A stretch of 64,000 bases of DNA from JBCBWG01 sp038523925. Lineage in GTDB: Bacteria > Pseudomonadota > Alphaproteobacteria > Rhizobiales > Hyphomicrobiaceae. How positions within the stretch are numbered: the stretch's first letter is position 1; every line of letters starts with the position of its first letter. Both the position numbers and the translations under genes were made by a program. Below, in pieces: positions 8,832-17,320 of the stretch. The stretch lies in contig JBCBIY010000013.1 in assembly GCA_038523925.1 (NCBI GenBank), positions 1 through 64,000 of the forward strand, read 5' to 3'. The notes beneath the pieces are model-generated. The model made no database searches. It was not told the origin of the DNA and saw only the letters and a list, made by a program, of their open reading frames with translations.

Positions 8832-8860
8832 CCCCAGCCGGCGCCGGCTGGGGTTTTTTT
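8832..8860 (+). terminator. Strong Rho-independent terminator
   Basis: The inverted repeat CCCCAGCCGGC/GCCGGCTGGGG is followed at once by seven T residues (8854-8860). It ends the transcription unit of the small membrane protein and insulates it from the convergent mrp-like gene. Confidence 0.9.
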
Positions 8861-8917
8861 GTTTGCCCGCCCGTTGTCTACCGCCGGACGCGGATCAGCC
8901 TGCGAGGTCGGCCAAAC

Positions 8918-10447
8918 TCAATCCCTGCTGAGGCCTTTCTCGCGCAATTCGCGCTCATAAGTCGCCCAGCGCTCAGAGGCTTCGCGGCCGAGGGTCTGTA
9001 GGTAGTCCCAAGAAAACAACCCGGTGTCGTGGCCATCGTCGAATACGATGCGCACAGCGTAATTCCCGATGGGCCGCAGCGATGCAATTTTTACGTTGCG
9101 CTTCCCGCCGACCGTCACCCGCTGCTCAGGACTGTGACCCTGCACTTCGGCTGACGGGCTCATCACGCGAAGCATTTCGGCTGGCAATTCGTAACTTTCA
9201 CCGCCGTCGAAGTTGACGAGCAGCGCCCCGTTGCCAGATGCGAGCTGAAGATCGGGCGCCGTAAGCCCATCTTTCGCCGCCGTTTGCACCTCGCCCCAGG
9301 CCTTGGCTGCGAGTTCACGATAGGTTGCTGCGTGCGGACCATCGGGCTCACTCGCCACGATCGGCTGACCTGCATCCGACTTCGCGCGGATGTCCATATG
9401 CAGCGGCACGCCGCCAAGGAACGGAATGCCGAGCTTTTCCGCCTCTGCTGCCGCGCCGCCGTGGCCGAAGATCTCCGACCGCTCGCCGCAGTTCGGGCAG
9501 AGGAAGTAGCTCATGTTCTCGATGATGCCGAGCACCGGCACATCGACTTTGCGGAACATGTTGAGCCCTTTGCGCGCATCAATCAGCGCGAGGTCCTGAG
9601 GGGTCGAGACGATGACGGCGCCCGAAAGCGGCACCTGCTGAGCCATCGAGAGTTGCACGTCGCCCGTACCCGGCGGCATGTCGATGACGAGCACGTCGAG
9701 GTCGCTCCAGGCGACTTCGCGCAGCATCTGGTTGAGCGCCGAGACGACCATGGGCCCGCGCCAGATGATCGGCGTGCCCTCATCAACAAGGAAGCCCATC
9801 GACATCGCCTGCAGGCCGTGTCCGTCCATGGGCCGGAGCGTCTTTCCGTCCGGCATCGGTTGCGGCCGGCCGCTCAGCCCGAGCAAGCGCGGCTGCGACG
9901 GGCCATAGATGTCGGCGTCGAGGACGCCGGCCTTCAGGCCATTCGCTTGGAAGCCAAGCGCGAGGTTCACAGCCGTCGTCGACTTGCCGACGCCGCCTTT
10001 GCCGGACGCAACGGCAATCAGATGCCGGACGCCAGGGACGCCCGCGGCCGCCTTCGGCGCGCTATCGGGCACTGGCGCCGGCGCCGGTGTTTGCGGACGC
10101 GATGGGGCAGCGGAGGCTTGCCGTGCAGCCGTGACGCGGGGATGTTCCGGCGGCCGGCTTGGCGCCGCGGCGGGTGGCGGATTGCCGGGCCCGCCCGATG
10201 GCCGATCCGCCGTCAGGATGGCCGTCGCTGATGCCACGCCGTCGAGATCGCTGAGCACGCGTTCCGCGGCCTGACGCAACGGTTCGAGCTCTTCCCCGCG
10301 CGCCGGATCAATCGTGATCGTCACCATGACTTTGTCATCGCGGATCAAAGGTTCAGACACGAGGCCGAGATCGACGATGTTGTTCTCGAGGTCCGGCCCC
10401 TTCACGCGGCGGAGGGCGTTGAGGACGGTCTCTGAGGTAACGGACAT
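8918..10447 (-). CDS. mrp: Mrp/ApbC Fe-S carrier ATPase with C-terminal DUF971 domain
   Basis: Mrp proteins bind and transfer [4Fe-4S] clusters. In order: a MIP18-type domain (1-78), a proline/alanine-rich linker (82-138), and a deviant Walker A P-loop NTPase with GKGGVGKS at 149-156, DMPPGTGD at 256-263 and the cluster-binding CPNC at 317-320. A C-terminal domain (about 400-490, containing YAVRIVFDDGHDTGLFSWDYL split around residue 470) matches DUF971. At 509 residues it is longer than a usual Mrp of about 370, and the order resembles plant HCF101. GGAGGGAG precedes the ATG. It could supply clusters to the nearby Fdh proteins, but Mrp is a general factor. Confidence 0.92.
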   Translation of the reverse strand: MSVTSETVLNALRRVKGPDLENNIVDLGLVSEPLIRDDKVMVTITIDPARGEELEPLRQAAERVLSDLDGVASATAILTADRPSGGPGNPPPAAAPSRPPEHPRVTAARQASAAPSRPQTPAPAPVPDSAPKAAAGVPGVRHLIAVASGKGGVGKSTTAVNLALGFQANGLKAGVLDADIYGPSQPRLLGLSGRPQPMPDGKTLRPMDGHGLQAMSMGFLVDEGTPIIWRGPMVVSALNQMLREVAWSDLDVLVIDMPPGTGDVQLSMAQQVPLSGAVIVSTPQDLALIDARKGLNMFRKVDVPVLGIIENMSYFLCPNCGERSEIFGHGGAAAEAEKLGIPFLGGVPLHMDIRAKSDAGQPIVASEPDGPHAATYRELAAKAWGEVQTAAKDGLTAPDLQLASGNGALLVNFDGGESYELPAEMLRVMSPSAEVQGHSPEQRVTVGGKRNVKIASLRPIGNYAVRIVFDDGHDTGLFSWDYLQTLGREASERWATYERELREKGLSRD

Positions 10448-10593
10448 TCAGTTCTCCCTCCGCGCCGGATGATGCGCCGGTCGTTCGGCGTGCGCGCATC
10501 TTGAGCCGCGCACCCTTGCGGCGAGCAGAGATGCTGGCTCAGCCGCGGAGCGTCAACCGGCAAGCCGACGCATTGGATGCCAAACCCTGCAAG

Positions 10594-11703
10594 CTAGAGC
10601 GTCTGCTTTCGCTGCTGGATCATCATGTAGGTATCAAAGGTCGTCTCGGCGAGTTGCATCCAGAGATAGCCGTCACGGCGCATCGCGTTCATGCTCGCGA
10701 GCACTTCCTTGAAGGCACCGTCCTTCGCAGCAATCGCATCCATCTCGGCTCTGGCCGCTGCGAAACACGCATCGAGCATCGCCTCGCCGTAGGGCTGAAG
10801 GCGGGCACCGCTGGCGACGGCGCGGCGCAGGGCTGCCGGGTTCTGCGAATCATAGCGAGCGAGGATCTTCGCGTTGGCAGCCGCCGCTGCGGTTGTGAGC
10901 GCCGTGCGTTGCGCCTCCGTCAGCGCATCATATGCGGCCTTGTTGACGATCAGCGCGAGTTGGCCCGCGCCGTTCCACCAGCCCGGGTAATGCAAGACGG
11001 ACGCGCTCTGATAGAGACGCAGGCTCTCATCGTCATAGGGCTGACCCCAGACAGCGGCGCCGATCTGACCCGCCGCGAACGCCGCTGGAATGTCCTTCGG
11101 CGCCAACGCGACAGGTTCAGCGCCAAGCCGCCGCATCACGCCGGCACCAAGGCCACTGATCGCAATCTTCAGCCCATTGAACCCGTCCGCGCCTGTCACC
11201 TCTGCTTGGAACCAGCCGCCCATCGCAGCACCGGTTGCCCCGCACGGGATCGCCATCAGCCCGCGCTGTCCGAGCACCTCGTTGATCAACGCTAGCCCGC
11301 GACGGTCAGCAAGCCAGGCCGCATGCAAGCGGGCGTTCAAACCAAACGGCGCGCCGCCGAGAATAGCGGCGGCCGGCGCGTCGGCGAAAGCAGCGGCCGG
11401 GTCGACGAGGGCGGCTGCGATCTCAGCCTTGCCAACTTGCGCCACCACCGTCGTTGCGTCTTGCTCAGCGGCCTCGCTGATCGTCAGCCTGAAGCTGTCG
11501 CCCGTCAGGCTCGCGACGTCTTTCGCCATCTCATCGAGCGGGCCCGTAACTGCGTCGCGGCTGCCGGCCACCGCGCGCGAGAGTTTCCACGCGGCCTTGC
11601 CGCCGGACTGCGCGGGCGCGGATGTGGGCACGGCCGCTGCAACCGCACCAACAGTTGCGGCGGCGCCTGCGCCAATGACATTGCGGCGGGTGGGTCGCGA
11701 CAT
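10594..11703 (-). CDS. TRAP-type (DctP-like) substrate-binding protein with Tat signal
   Basis: The ATG at 11703 gives 369 residues beginning MSRPTRRNVIG, a twin-arginine export signal followed by an alanine-rich hydrophobic stretch to about residue 32. The mature part has DctP-family features (FNGLKIAISGLGAGVMRRLG, then VALAPKDIPAAFAAGQIGAAVW, then the WWNGAGQLALIVNKAAYDAL segment in shorter blocks). It would bind a small organic acid or related solute in the periplasm. No TRAP permease gene is present here, so it is an orphan binding protein. A longer frame reaching 12024 is judged spurious because it lacks signal-peptide logic and overlaps fdhD. Confidence 0.75.
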   Translation of the reverse strand: MSRPTRRNVIGAGAAATVGAVAAAVPTSAPAQSGGKAAWKLSRAVAGSRDAVTGPLDEMAKDVASLTGDSFRLTISEAAEQDATTVVAQVGKAEIAAALVDPAAAFADAPAAAILGGAPFGLNARLHAAWLADRRGLALINEVLGQRGLMAIPCGATGAAMGGWFQAEVTGADGFNGLKIAISGLGAGVMRRLGAEPVALAPKDIPAAFAAGQIGAAVWGQPYDDESLRLYQSASVLHYPGWWNGAGQLALIVNKAAYDALTEAQRTALTTAAAAANAKILARYDSQNPAALRRAVASGARLQPYGEAMLDACFAAARAEMDAIAAKDGAFKEVLASMNAMRRDGYLWMQLAETTFDTYMMIQQRKQTL

Positions 11704-11909
11704 TTCGAACCTACGCTTGGCTACTCTGATCTGTGATCGCGCGGACGCTACCTTGCGGAAATCCAGACGGAAACGCCGTCCAAGGTCTCGGTTAACGCAG
11801 GCGACGCCCGATGATCTCGCCAAATGGATAAGACCAATTTCCGCGCGCGCAAGGCGGGTCAAATTGCGCGGCGCAAGGGCGTCCGGTACACCGAACGAAG
11901 GAGGATCAT

Positions 11910-12821
11910 GTGCGCCAGAACAGCCAGAAAACGCCAGCGCTCGGCCGCCTCGCGGTTGCGCCGACACCGGATGACCCGCGCCTGTCCGAGGTTGTATCCG
12001 GCATTGACCAGACCGGTGCTGCAATCGACGTGTCGGTCGTGACGGAACGCCCGCTCACGCTGTTCCTGAACGCGCGCGAGATCGTGACGATGATGACCAT
12101 TGGTGATCATCCGGACCTGCTCGCGATCGGGTACCTGCTGAACCAGAACATGCTGCGCGACGACGATGTGATCACCGCGATCGACTACGACGACGACATC
12201 GACACCATCGTCGTCCGGACCGAGCGCGAGACCGACTACGAAGAGAAGCTCAAGAAGAAAGTCCAAACCTCTGGGTGCGCGCAGGGCACGGTCTTCGGCG
12301 ACCTGATGGACGAGCTCGACGACATCGAATTGGCGCCAGAGGCCCGCATCAAAACGAGCTGGCTTTACGAGCTGACCCGCCAGATCAACACCGCGCCGAG
12401 CCTCTACCTGAAGGCCGGCGCGATCCATGGCTGCGTACTTTGCCGCGAGAACGTGCCCGAGATCTACATGGAGGACGTCGGCCGTCACAACGCGATCGAT
12501 AAGATCGCCGGCTACATGTGGCGCCACAACGTGAGCTGCGACGACCGCATCTTTTATACGACCGGGCGGCTAACCTCGGAGATGGTCATCAAGTGCGTGA
12601 AGATGCGCATTCCGGTGCTGGTCTCGCGGTCGGGCTTCACCGCATGGGGTGTGCAGCTTGCGCGGCAGGCCGGTCTCACCCTGATTGGACGCGCGCGCGG
12701 AAAACGGTTCGTCGTCCTCTCCGGTGCCGAGCGTGTCGTGTTTGACGAAGACATCGCAACCGTTGCGGATGAGGCGCGCCAGCACGCGCGCAAAGGGAGC
12801 CTCGCCGATGTGGGAGAGTGA
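11910..12821 (+). CDS. fdhD: FdhD, sulfurtransferase for formate dehydrogenase maturation
   Basis: FdhD passes sulfur from IscS to the molybdenum cofactor so that Fdh becomes active. The 303-residue protein contains the family blocks ERPLTLFLNAREIVTMM, GYLLNQNMLRD and EDVGRHNAIDKIAGYM. The loop that carries CxxC in E. coli reads SGCAQGT here, leaving one cysteine (C123). The start is GTG at 11910, five bases after AAGGAGG; an ATG two bases earlier (11908) is in another frame. It heads a plus-strand operon with the genes at 12808, 13160, 14386 and 15231, each overlapping the next or nearly so. Confidence 0.95.
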   Translation: MRQNSQKTPALGRLAVAPTPDDPRLSEVVSGIDQTGAAIDVSVVTERPLTLFLNAREIVTMMTIGDHPDLLAIGYLLNQNMLRDDDVITAIDYDDDIDTIVVRTERETDYEEKLKKKVQTSGCAQGTVFGDLMDELDDIELAPEARIKTSWLYELTRQINTAPSLYLKAGAIHGCVLCRENVPEIYMEDVGRHNAIDKIAGYMWRHNVSCDDRIFYTTGRLTSEMVIKCVKMRIPVLVSRSGFTAWGVQLARQAGLTLIGRARGKRFVVLSGAERVVFDEDIATVADEARQHARKGSLADVGE

Positions 12822-13173
12822 GGAACAGGAAGCCGTCCTGCCTGACATCCCGGACGACAAGTTTTGGTGGTTGGCACTTGTCCAACTCGAGAAGACGGCC
12901 AAGCAGAATTTGTTCTCAGAGGAAGAGGAAGGCGCTTACGTCTGGGTCGCCGCGGTCGCGAAGGAGAAAACGGACGTGGATCGGCTCATCCAGAAGGCCG
13001 CAAAGGCCGAGAGCCTGCGCGTCATATCCATTGAGGATCACACCGTCATCGAAGAGATCGAAGAGATTGCCGACGCCGATGAGCATCTGGCGGATGATGT
13101 GCGGATCGCCAAGCCGGATCAGCCGCTCTCTTGGGGCACGTGGCACGTCTACTACGGCGATGGCGAAGCGTAA
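12808..13173 (+). CDS. Acidic conserved hypothetical protein of the Fdh locus
   Basis: The 121-residue product is rich in Glu, Asp and Trp (DDKFWWLALVQLEK near the start, WGTWHVYYGDG at the end). It has no signal peptide, membrane segment or cysteine motif. I do not recognise a named domain. The ATG at 12808 lies 14 bases inside fdhD, with AAAGGGAG upstream, which indicates translational coupling. It overlaps the mobA-mobB start by 14 bases in another frame. The strict coupling on both sides suggests a cytoplasmic role in Fdh or molybdenum cofactor maturation; that is inference from position. Confidence 0.75.
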   Translation: MWESEEQEAVLPDIPDDKFWWLALVQLEKTAKQNLFSEEEEGAYVWVAAVAKEKTDVDRLIQKAAKAESLRVISIEDHTVIEEIEEIADADEHLADDVRIAKPDQPLSWGTWHVYYGDGEA

Positions 13174-14389
13174 GCGCGGCCACCGGCCGGTTGCCCCGCC
13201 GGAGTGGTGGCCCGAGCCGGCGCGCGACGTTGTCGGCGTCCTGCTGGCCGGCGGTCAATCGCGCCGCATGGGCGGTGGAGACAAGGGCCTGAAGTCCCTC
13301 GGCGGCACCCCGATGCTGGCGACCGTCAGTGATCGGCTGCGGCGCCAAACCGGCGCGCTTGTTCTGAACGCAAATGGTGACGAGACGCGGTTTGCCACGT
13401 TCGACCTGCCCGTCGTTGCAGACCCGGTCGAGGATCACCCAGGCCCACTGGCAGGCGTGCTTGCAGGCCTCGGGTGGGCGGCCGCGCATCGCCCGGAGGC
13501 ACGCTACATCGCGACCGTCTCGACCGACGCGCCGTTCATTCCGCCTGACCTGGTCGCAAGGCTGGCGGCAGCGCTCGACGCGGCACCGGATGCGCGTATC
13601 GCGATGGCGCGATCGGGCGGGCAGTTGCATCCGGTGATCGGACTCTGGCCGGTCGCACTCGCGGACGATCTGGCAGCAGCGCTCGCGGCGGGCACGCGCA
13701 AGGTGCTCGCGTGGACCGATACCCACGGCACAGCGGCGGCCGATTTCGCGCCCGTCCTCGTCAACGGGCACCTGATCGACCCGTTCTTTAACGTCAACAC
13801 GCCGGACGAACTGGGCTTTGCCGAAGCGATCCTGAAGACGACGGGTGCCATCCAGCCGCCGCCCGCCTATGGCGTTGTCGGCTGGAAGTCATCCGGCAAG
13901 ACGACGCTTACGGCGGCGCTTATCGCGGAGTTACGGGCACGCGGGCTGACGGTGCATTCAATGAAACACGCGCATCATGCATTCCGCGTTGACGAAGCTC
14001 AGACCGACAGCGCGCGACACCGGAAGGCGGGGGCGTCGCGCGTTGGGCTCACGTCCGGCCGCCGGACCGCGCTCATTACAGAAGACGGCGGCGCGCGCAC
14101 CGATGCCGGCGCCTTCAACGAGATGCTCACGCGCATGGGGCCTGCGGATATCCTGATCGTCGAGGGGTTCAAGCGGGCGCCAATCCCGAAGATCGAGGCA
14201 CGCCGGCGCGGAGCCTCCGAGGCAACACCGATCGCCGAGACCGACCCGCACGTCATCGCGATCGCGACGGACGACCCGGGCAGCGTTCGCTCCTCCCTGC
14301 CCGTCGTCTCACTCGACGCTGTTGCGCGCGTGGCCGACCTCATCCTCGCCCATCGCGACGCGGCAGCGGCCGCGCAACACAGCGCATGA
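13160..14389 (+). CDS. mobAB: MobA-MobB fusion, molybdenum cofactor guanylyltransferase
   Basis: MobA attaches GMP to molybdopterin to form the MGD/bis-MGD cofactor used by formate dehydrogenases; MobB is a GTP-binding helper. The 409-residue protein has MobA first, with the nucleotide signature LLAGGQSRRMGGGDKG (28-43), NANGDE and STDAPF. MobB follows from about residue 237 with P-loop GWKSSGKTT (241-249), SMKHAHHAF, and VEGFK (near 335). Each domain looks complete. Start chosen at ATG 13160, overlapping the previous gene. The stop overlaps the next start as ATGA (14386-14389). Confidence 0.95.
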   Translation: MAKRKRGHRPVAPPEWWPEPARDVVGVLLAGGQSRRMGGGDKGLKSLGGTPMLATVSDRLRRQTGALVLNANGDETRFATFDLPVVADPVEDHPGPLAGVLAGLGWAAAHRPEARYIATVSTDAPFIPPDLVARLAAALDAAPDARIAMARSGGQLHPVIGLWPVALADDLAAALAAGTRKVLAWTDTHGTAAADFAPVLVNGHLIDPFFNVNTPDELGFAEAILKTTGAIQPPPAYGVVGWKSSGKTTLTAALIAELRARGLTVHSMKHAHHAFRVDEAQTDSARHRKAGASRVGLTSGRRTALITEDGGARTDAGAFNEMLTRMGPADILIVEGFKRAPIPKIEARRRGASEATPIAETDPHVIAIATDDPGSVRSSLPVVSLDAVARVADLILAHRDAAAAAQHSA

Positions 14390-15234
14390 CACGCCGGAAC
14401 AGATGCGCTCACGCGGTTTCCGCACTGGCTGTTCTGCTCGCAGCCAGCTTGCCCGCTGAAGCCGCAGATCCGAAGCCTATGCCGGCCGAGGACGCTGGCG
14501 CGCCCTACGTCGCACTCATTGGCGACGGGATCGACTACCGCGCGGAGGCAATCGCCAAGCGACTGGCCCGAGACGGCGAAGGCGACCCGATGGGTTGGGA
14601 CTTCGCCGGCGACGACCTGTTTGCCTTTAACGAGACATCCGGCCAGACGCTGCTTGCGACGCACATCATCGACCGCGCGAAGACCGGCGGGCTTGTCGTC
14701 ATTCGCATGGCACCGTCCTCCCCAACCGGCTTCCCGGAGGCGGTGAAACTCGCAACGCAGACGCCGGCGAAGATCATTCTGACGCCGCCGCTGACTGCGG
14801 GCAGTTCGACGCTTGCCTGGATCGCTGAAGCTGCCGCGCGCTTCCCCGACACGCTGTTCATCGCTCCCGCAGGCGCCGACAGCGCCAACCTCGATAAGCG
14901 CGCTAAACTTGATAACGTTGATAAGATTGATAACCTCATCATCGTCTCGACGGCCGATCCAGGCGCGAACGTCGGCGCGCGCGCCATCACGCTTGCGATT
15001 GCGTTCGCCATCGCGCCAACGCAGGGGCAACCGACTGATCGCACGGGGCTTGCAGCGGCGCTCATCGCAGCCGATGCCATGACCGCGCGAGCTGCCAAGC
15101 CGGACCTGCCGCTTGCCGACCTCGTCAAACGCATAACCGCCGACGCGCGGCCCGGCACGCCCCGGCGCGCGCGCCTCGGCCAGCGCACCCTCACGTTGAA
15201 CACCAGCCCCACCGGGAGCCGCGACGCCCAATGA
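14386..15234 (+). CDS. Secreted, degenerate subtilase-like protein of the Fdh locus
   Basis: The 282 residues start with a signal peptide cleaved near Ala26-Ala27. The mature part resembles the S8 peptidase fold: VALIGDGIDY (42-51) at the catalytic-Asp strand, GWDFAGDD (70-77), SGQTLLATHII where HGTHVAG-type motifs occur, FIAPAGADSANLDK and LIIVSTAD in the core. The His motif reads Gln-Thr-Leu, and the GTSMAxP serine motif is not recognisable, so a peptidase activity is unlikely. It starts in an ATGA overlap with mobAB and ends in an ATGA overlap with the DUF5076 gene. Family assignment is by pattern only; a role in Fdh export or assembly is inference. Confidence 0.5.
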   Translation: MTRRNRCAHAVSALAVLLAASLPAEAADPKPMPAEDAGAPYVALIGDGIDYRAEAIAKRLARDGEGDPMGWDFAGDDLFAFNETSGQTLLATHIIDRAKTGGLVVIRMAPSSPTGFPEAVKLATQTPAKIILTPPLTAGSSTLAWIAEAAARFPDTLFIAPAGADSANLDKRAKLDNVDKIDNLIIVSTADPGANVGARAITLAIAFAIAPTQGQPTDRTGLAAALIAADAMTARAAKPDLPLADLVKRITADARPGTPRRARLGQRTLTLNTSPTGSRDAQ

Positions 15235-15581
15235 CCCAATCCCGCAATCGGAAAGAACGCCGAGCTGCCCGCGCGCGCGGCGAACTCGACAATCAGGCTT
15301 TCCTCAAAATCTCTGACAAGTTCATCGATCTCGCCAACCGCGAGAACGCCAACACCAAGGCCACCGAGCTGCACATGGCGTTTTTGTGGGCCGCCGCGCG
15401 CTACAACGCGCACGTCGCACGCAACGTCATCGACGTCGATAACCACGAGGCGTTCGTGCAAAAAATGGCCGGGCAATACATCGAGATGCTGCGCCAGCAC
15501 CTCGGCGACCCGTCACTCGGCCCGGCCGCTGCCGACGACGAACCAAGCGCCCCCGACGCAGACGCGCCCGGGGATGCCTAG
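15231..15581 (+). CDS. DUF5076 domain protein
   Basis: The 116-residue cytoplasmic protein starts with a basic segment (RNRKERRAARARGELDN), followed by a helical DUF5076-like core (about 20-90, ISDKFIDLANRENA and AARYNAHVARNVIDVDN). It ends in an acidic Pro/Asp tail. The function is unknown. It is the last gene of the fdhD operon, starting in an ATGA overlap, and its TAG stop shares CTAG with the stop of the convergent DUF3306-GNAT gene. Confidence 0.8.
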   Translation: MTQSRNRKERRAARARGELDNQAFLKISDKFIDLANRENANTKATELHMAFLWAAARYNAHVARNVIDVDNHEAFVQKMAGQYIEMLRQHLGDPSLGPAAADDEPSAPDADAPGDA

Positions 15582-16558
15582 TCGCTGTCCTTTAAGCGCC
15601 GCTCGAGGAACAGTGAATTCGGGTCTTCGCGATAGCTGCCGAACGCCGCGCAATCGGTGAAGCCGGACTTTCGGTAGAGCGCGACCGCCGCTTCCTGCTT
15701 TACGCCTGTCTCGAGGCGAACGACTTCGACGTCGCGGATCTGCGCTTCGGCGAGCAGGCCGTCGAGCAGACGCCGGCCGAGGCCGCCGCCGCGCGCGTCA
15801 GGGTCGACCCACATCCGCTTGAGTTCGCTCGTCCGGTCTTTGGCGACGAGCAAAGCACCACATCCGACGGCTGCACCCCGCGCCCGCGCGACGTGAAAGA
15901 TCGCACCGGCTGATGCCAGAGCTTCGGGCGAAACCGGGTGATTGCTTTCGGCTGGGTAGAGCGCGCTCGCATACGCGTCCGAGGCTGCAAACAGGGCGCG
16001 CACATCATCCTGAAGCGGGCTTTCAACGCCAATCACCGCCCCGACAATCTTCGGCCCGACAGCGTCTTCCACTGGCCCTTCGCCGGGCTTTGTCTCGCGG
16101 CCAAGCGCTTCCCATTCCGCAACTTCCTCATCGTTGAGGAACCCTTGGCCGACCTTGTAGGCGGTTCGCATGGCACCAACCGGTACGGTCGCGGCGTCTG
16201 AAAAGTCTTCGGAATAGTCGAGCAGGCCGTCGAGCTTTGCGAACGCCGGATCCGACGTCCAGAGCTTGGCAAGCGCTTGCGTGCGGACATCGTCCGGCAC
16301 GCCATCGCCCATGAAGCGCGTGAAGTCGGAGTCTGCGTTTAGCGCTTCGAAGTCGACGTCGGAGAAGTCGTCTTCGGGCGCGTCGGCCTGCTCGTCCGTT
16401 TCATCCTCTGCCGCCGCAGCATCAGCCTCAGCGGGCGCGTGTTCCGGCTCGTCGCGCGCCTCTGACTTCCGGCGCGACCACCGGCCGAGAAAGCCCTCGC
16501 CGTCCGCTGTTGCGTCCGCTGCAACGTCCGTTCGTTTGTCATCGCCTGCCGACATCAT
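15578..16558 (-). CDS. DUF3306 protein fused to a GNAT acetyltransferase domain
   Basis: The N-terminal half of this 326-residue protein matches DUF3306: FLGRWSRRKSEA near residue 23, an acidic low-complexity stretch, then ALAKLWTSDPAFAKLDGL and DYSEDFSD (about 95-125). The C-terminal half (about 170-326) is a GNAT N-acetyltransferase with the acetyl-CoA loop MWVDPDARGGGLGRRLLDGL (in two blocks) and ALYRKSGFTD. DUF3306 proteins are known from Fdh loci next to DUF3305, as here: the DUF3305 gene ends nine bases upstream. The two halves are in one uninterrupted frame. The acceptor of the acetyl group is unknown. Confidence 0.85.
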   Translation of the reverse strand: MMSAGDDKRTDVAADATADGEGFLGRWSRRKSEARDEPEHAPAEADAAAAEDETDEQADAPEDDFSDVDFEALNADSDFTRFMGDGVPDDVRTQALAKLWTSDPAFAKLDGLLDYSEDFSDAATVPVGAMRTAYKVGQGFLNDEEVAEWEALGRETKPGEGPVEDAVGPKIVGAVIGVESPLQDDVRALFAASDAYASALYPAESNHPVSPEALASAGAIFHVARARGAAVGCGALLVAKDRTSELKRMWVDPDARGGGLGRRLLDGLLAEAQIRDVEVVRLETGVKQEAAVALYRKSGFTDCAAFGSYREDPNSLFLERRLKDSD

Positions 16559-16567
16559 GCGTCCCGA

Positions 16568-17152
16568 TCAGGTCTCCGGCAGGTCTTGTCCGCCTGCGCG
16601 CAACCGCGCGCGAAGCTCAACGATCGGTTCCTTACCGAACTGGTAGGTCTCCTCACGCGGGCCGCGATTGCGCTTGCGCTTCTTGAACGGCTCTTCGACG
16701 TGATGCTCGGCGACAAACGCGCGAACGAGTTCCCGGATGGCGTCCGGCATTGCGACCGCCTCGATGATTTCGTCGCCGCTATCGGTGTGCGCCTGCGCGT
16801 CGAACGGCGAGACCGTCGCCTCATGGACGATCAGTTGCGGGCCGTCGGGATCATCGGCGTTTTCCTGCAGCACAATGTAAATGACCGGTTCGCCGTGCAG
16901 CAGGTTTACCTGATAGTCCGCGGTCTGCTTTCGATGCAGCGTCAGCGAGACATTCGCTGCGTGCCAGTGCACATAGCTGTCGCCGCGCACCAGTTCGCGC
17001 CACTCAGGACACGGCGGCGGATTGAGCAGCACGCTCACCGGACGCCACCGCTCCGTTTCCCAGGCATGATCGACCGTCTCGCGCGCAATAACGACGCCGA
17101 TGTCGATCGACAATTCTTTGCTATCCAAAGTCTGGGTCACGCCCGCTGCCAT
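16568..17152 (-). CDS. DUF3305 protein
   Basis: The 194-residue cytoplasmic protein carries the DUF3305 pattern: DIGVVIARETVDHAWETERW (17-36), RPVSVLLNPPP, LHRKQTADYQVNLLHGEP near residue 75, then DSGDEIIEAVAMPDAI and AEHHVEEPFKKRKRNRG (about 125-165). The family is found mainly in alphaproteobacterial formate dehydrogenase gene sets and has no assigned activity. It is probably co-transcribed with the DUF3306-GNAT gene. The basic KKRKR segment may contact nucleic acid or a partner protein; this is speculation. Confidence 0.88.
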   Translation of the reverse strand: MAAGVTQTLDSKELSIDIGVVIARETVDHAWETERWRPVSVLLNPPPCPEWRELVRGDSYVHWHAANVSLTLHRKQTADYQVNLLHGEPVIYIVLQENADDPDGPQLIVHEATVSPFDAQAHTDSGDEIIEAVAMPDAIRELVRAFVAEHHVEEPFKKRKRNRGPREETYQFGKEPIVELRARLRAGGQDLPET

Positions 17153-17320
17153 TTCGAATTGTTTCGTCGTCCGCTAACATATGACGACGACGCTCAGACG
17201 GGCATGCCTGCGACGAACTGCGCCAGACTGCCGCACACCTGCAAGCTATCCCTGACGGCCGTCCTTGTCCGGGCAAAAGAGCCCACCGCTCATCCACGCT
17301 AGATCCGTTCGCGAACCTTC

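Noticed and set aside
10594..12024. 476-codon version of the TRAP binding protein
   Set aside because: The Tat signal starts at 11703; the extension overlaps fdhD on the other strand.
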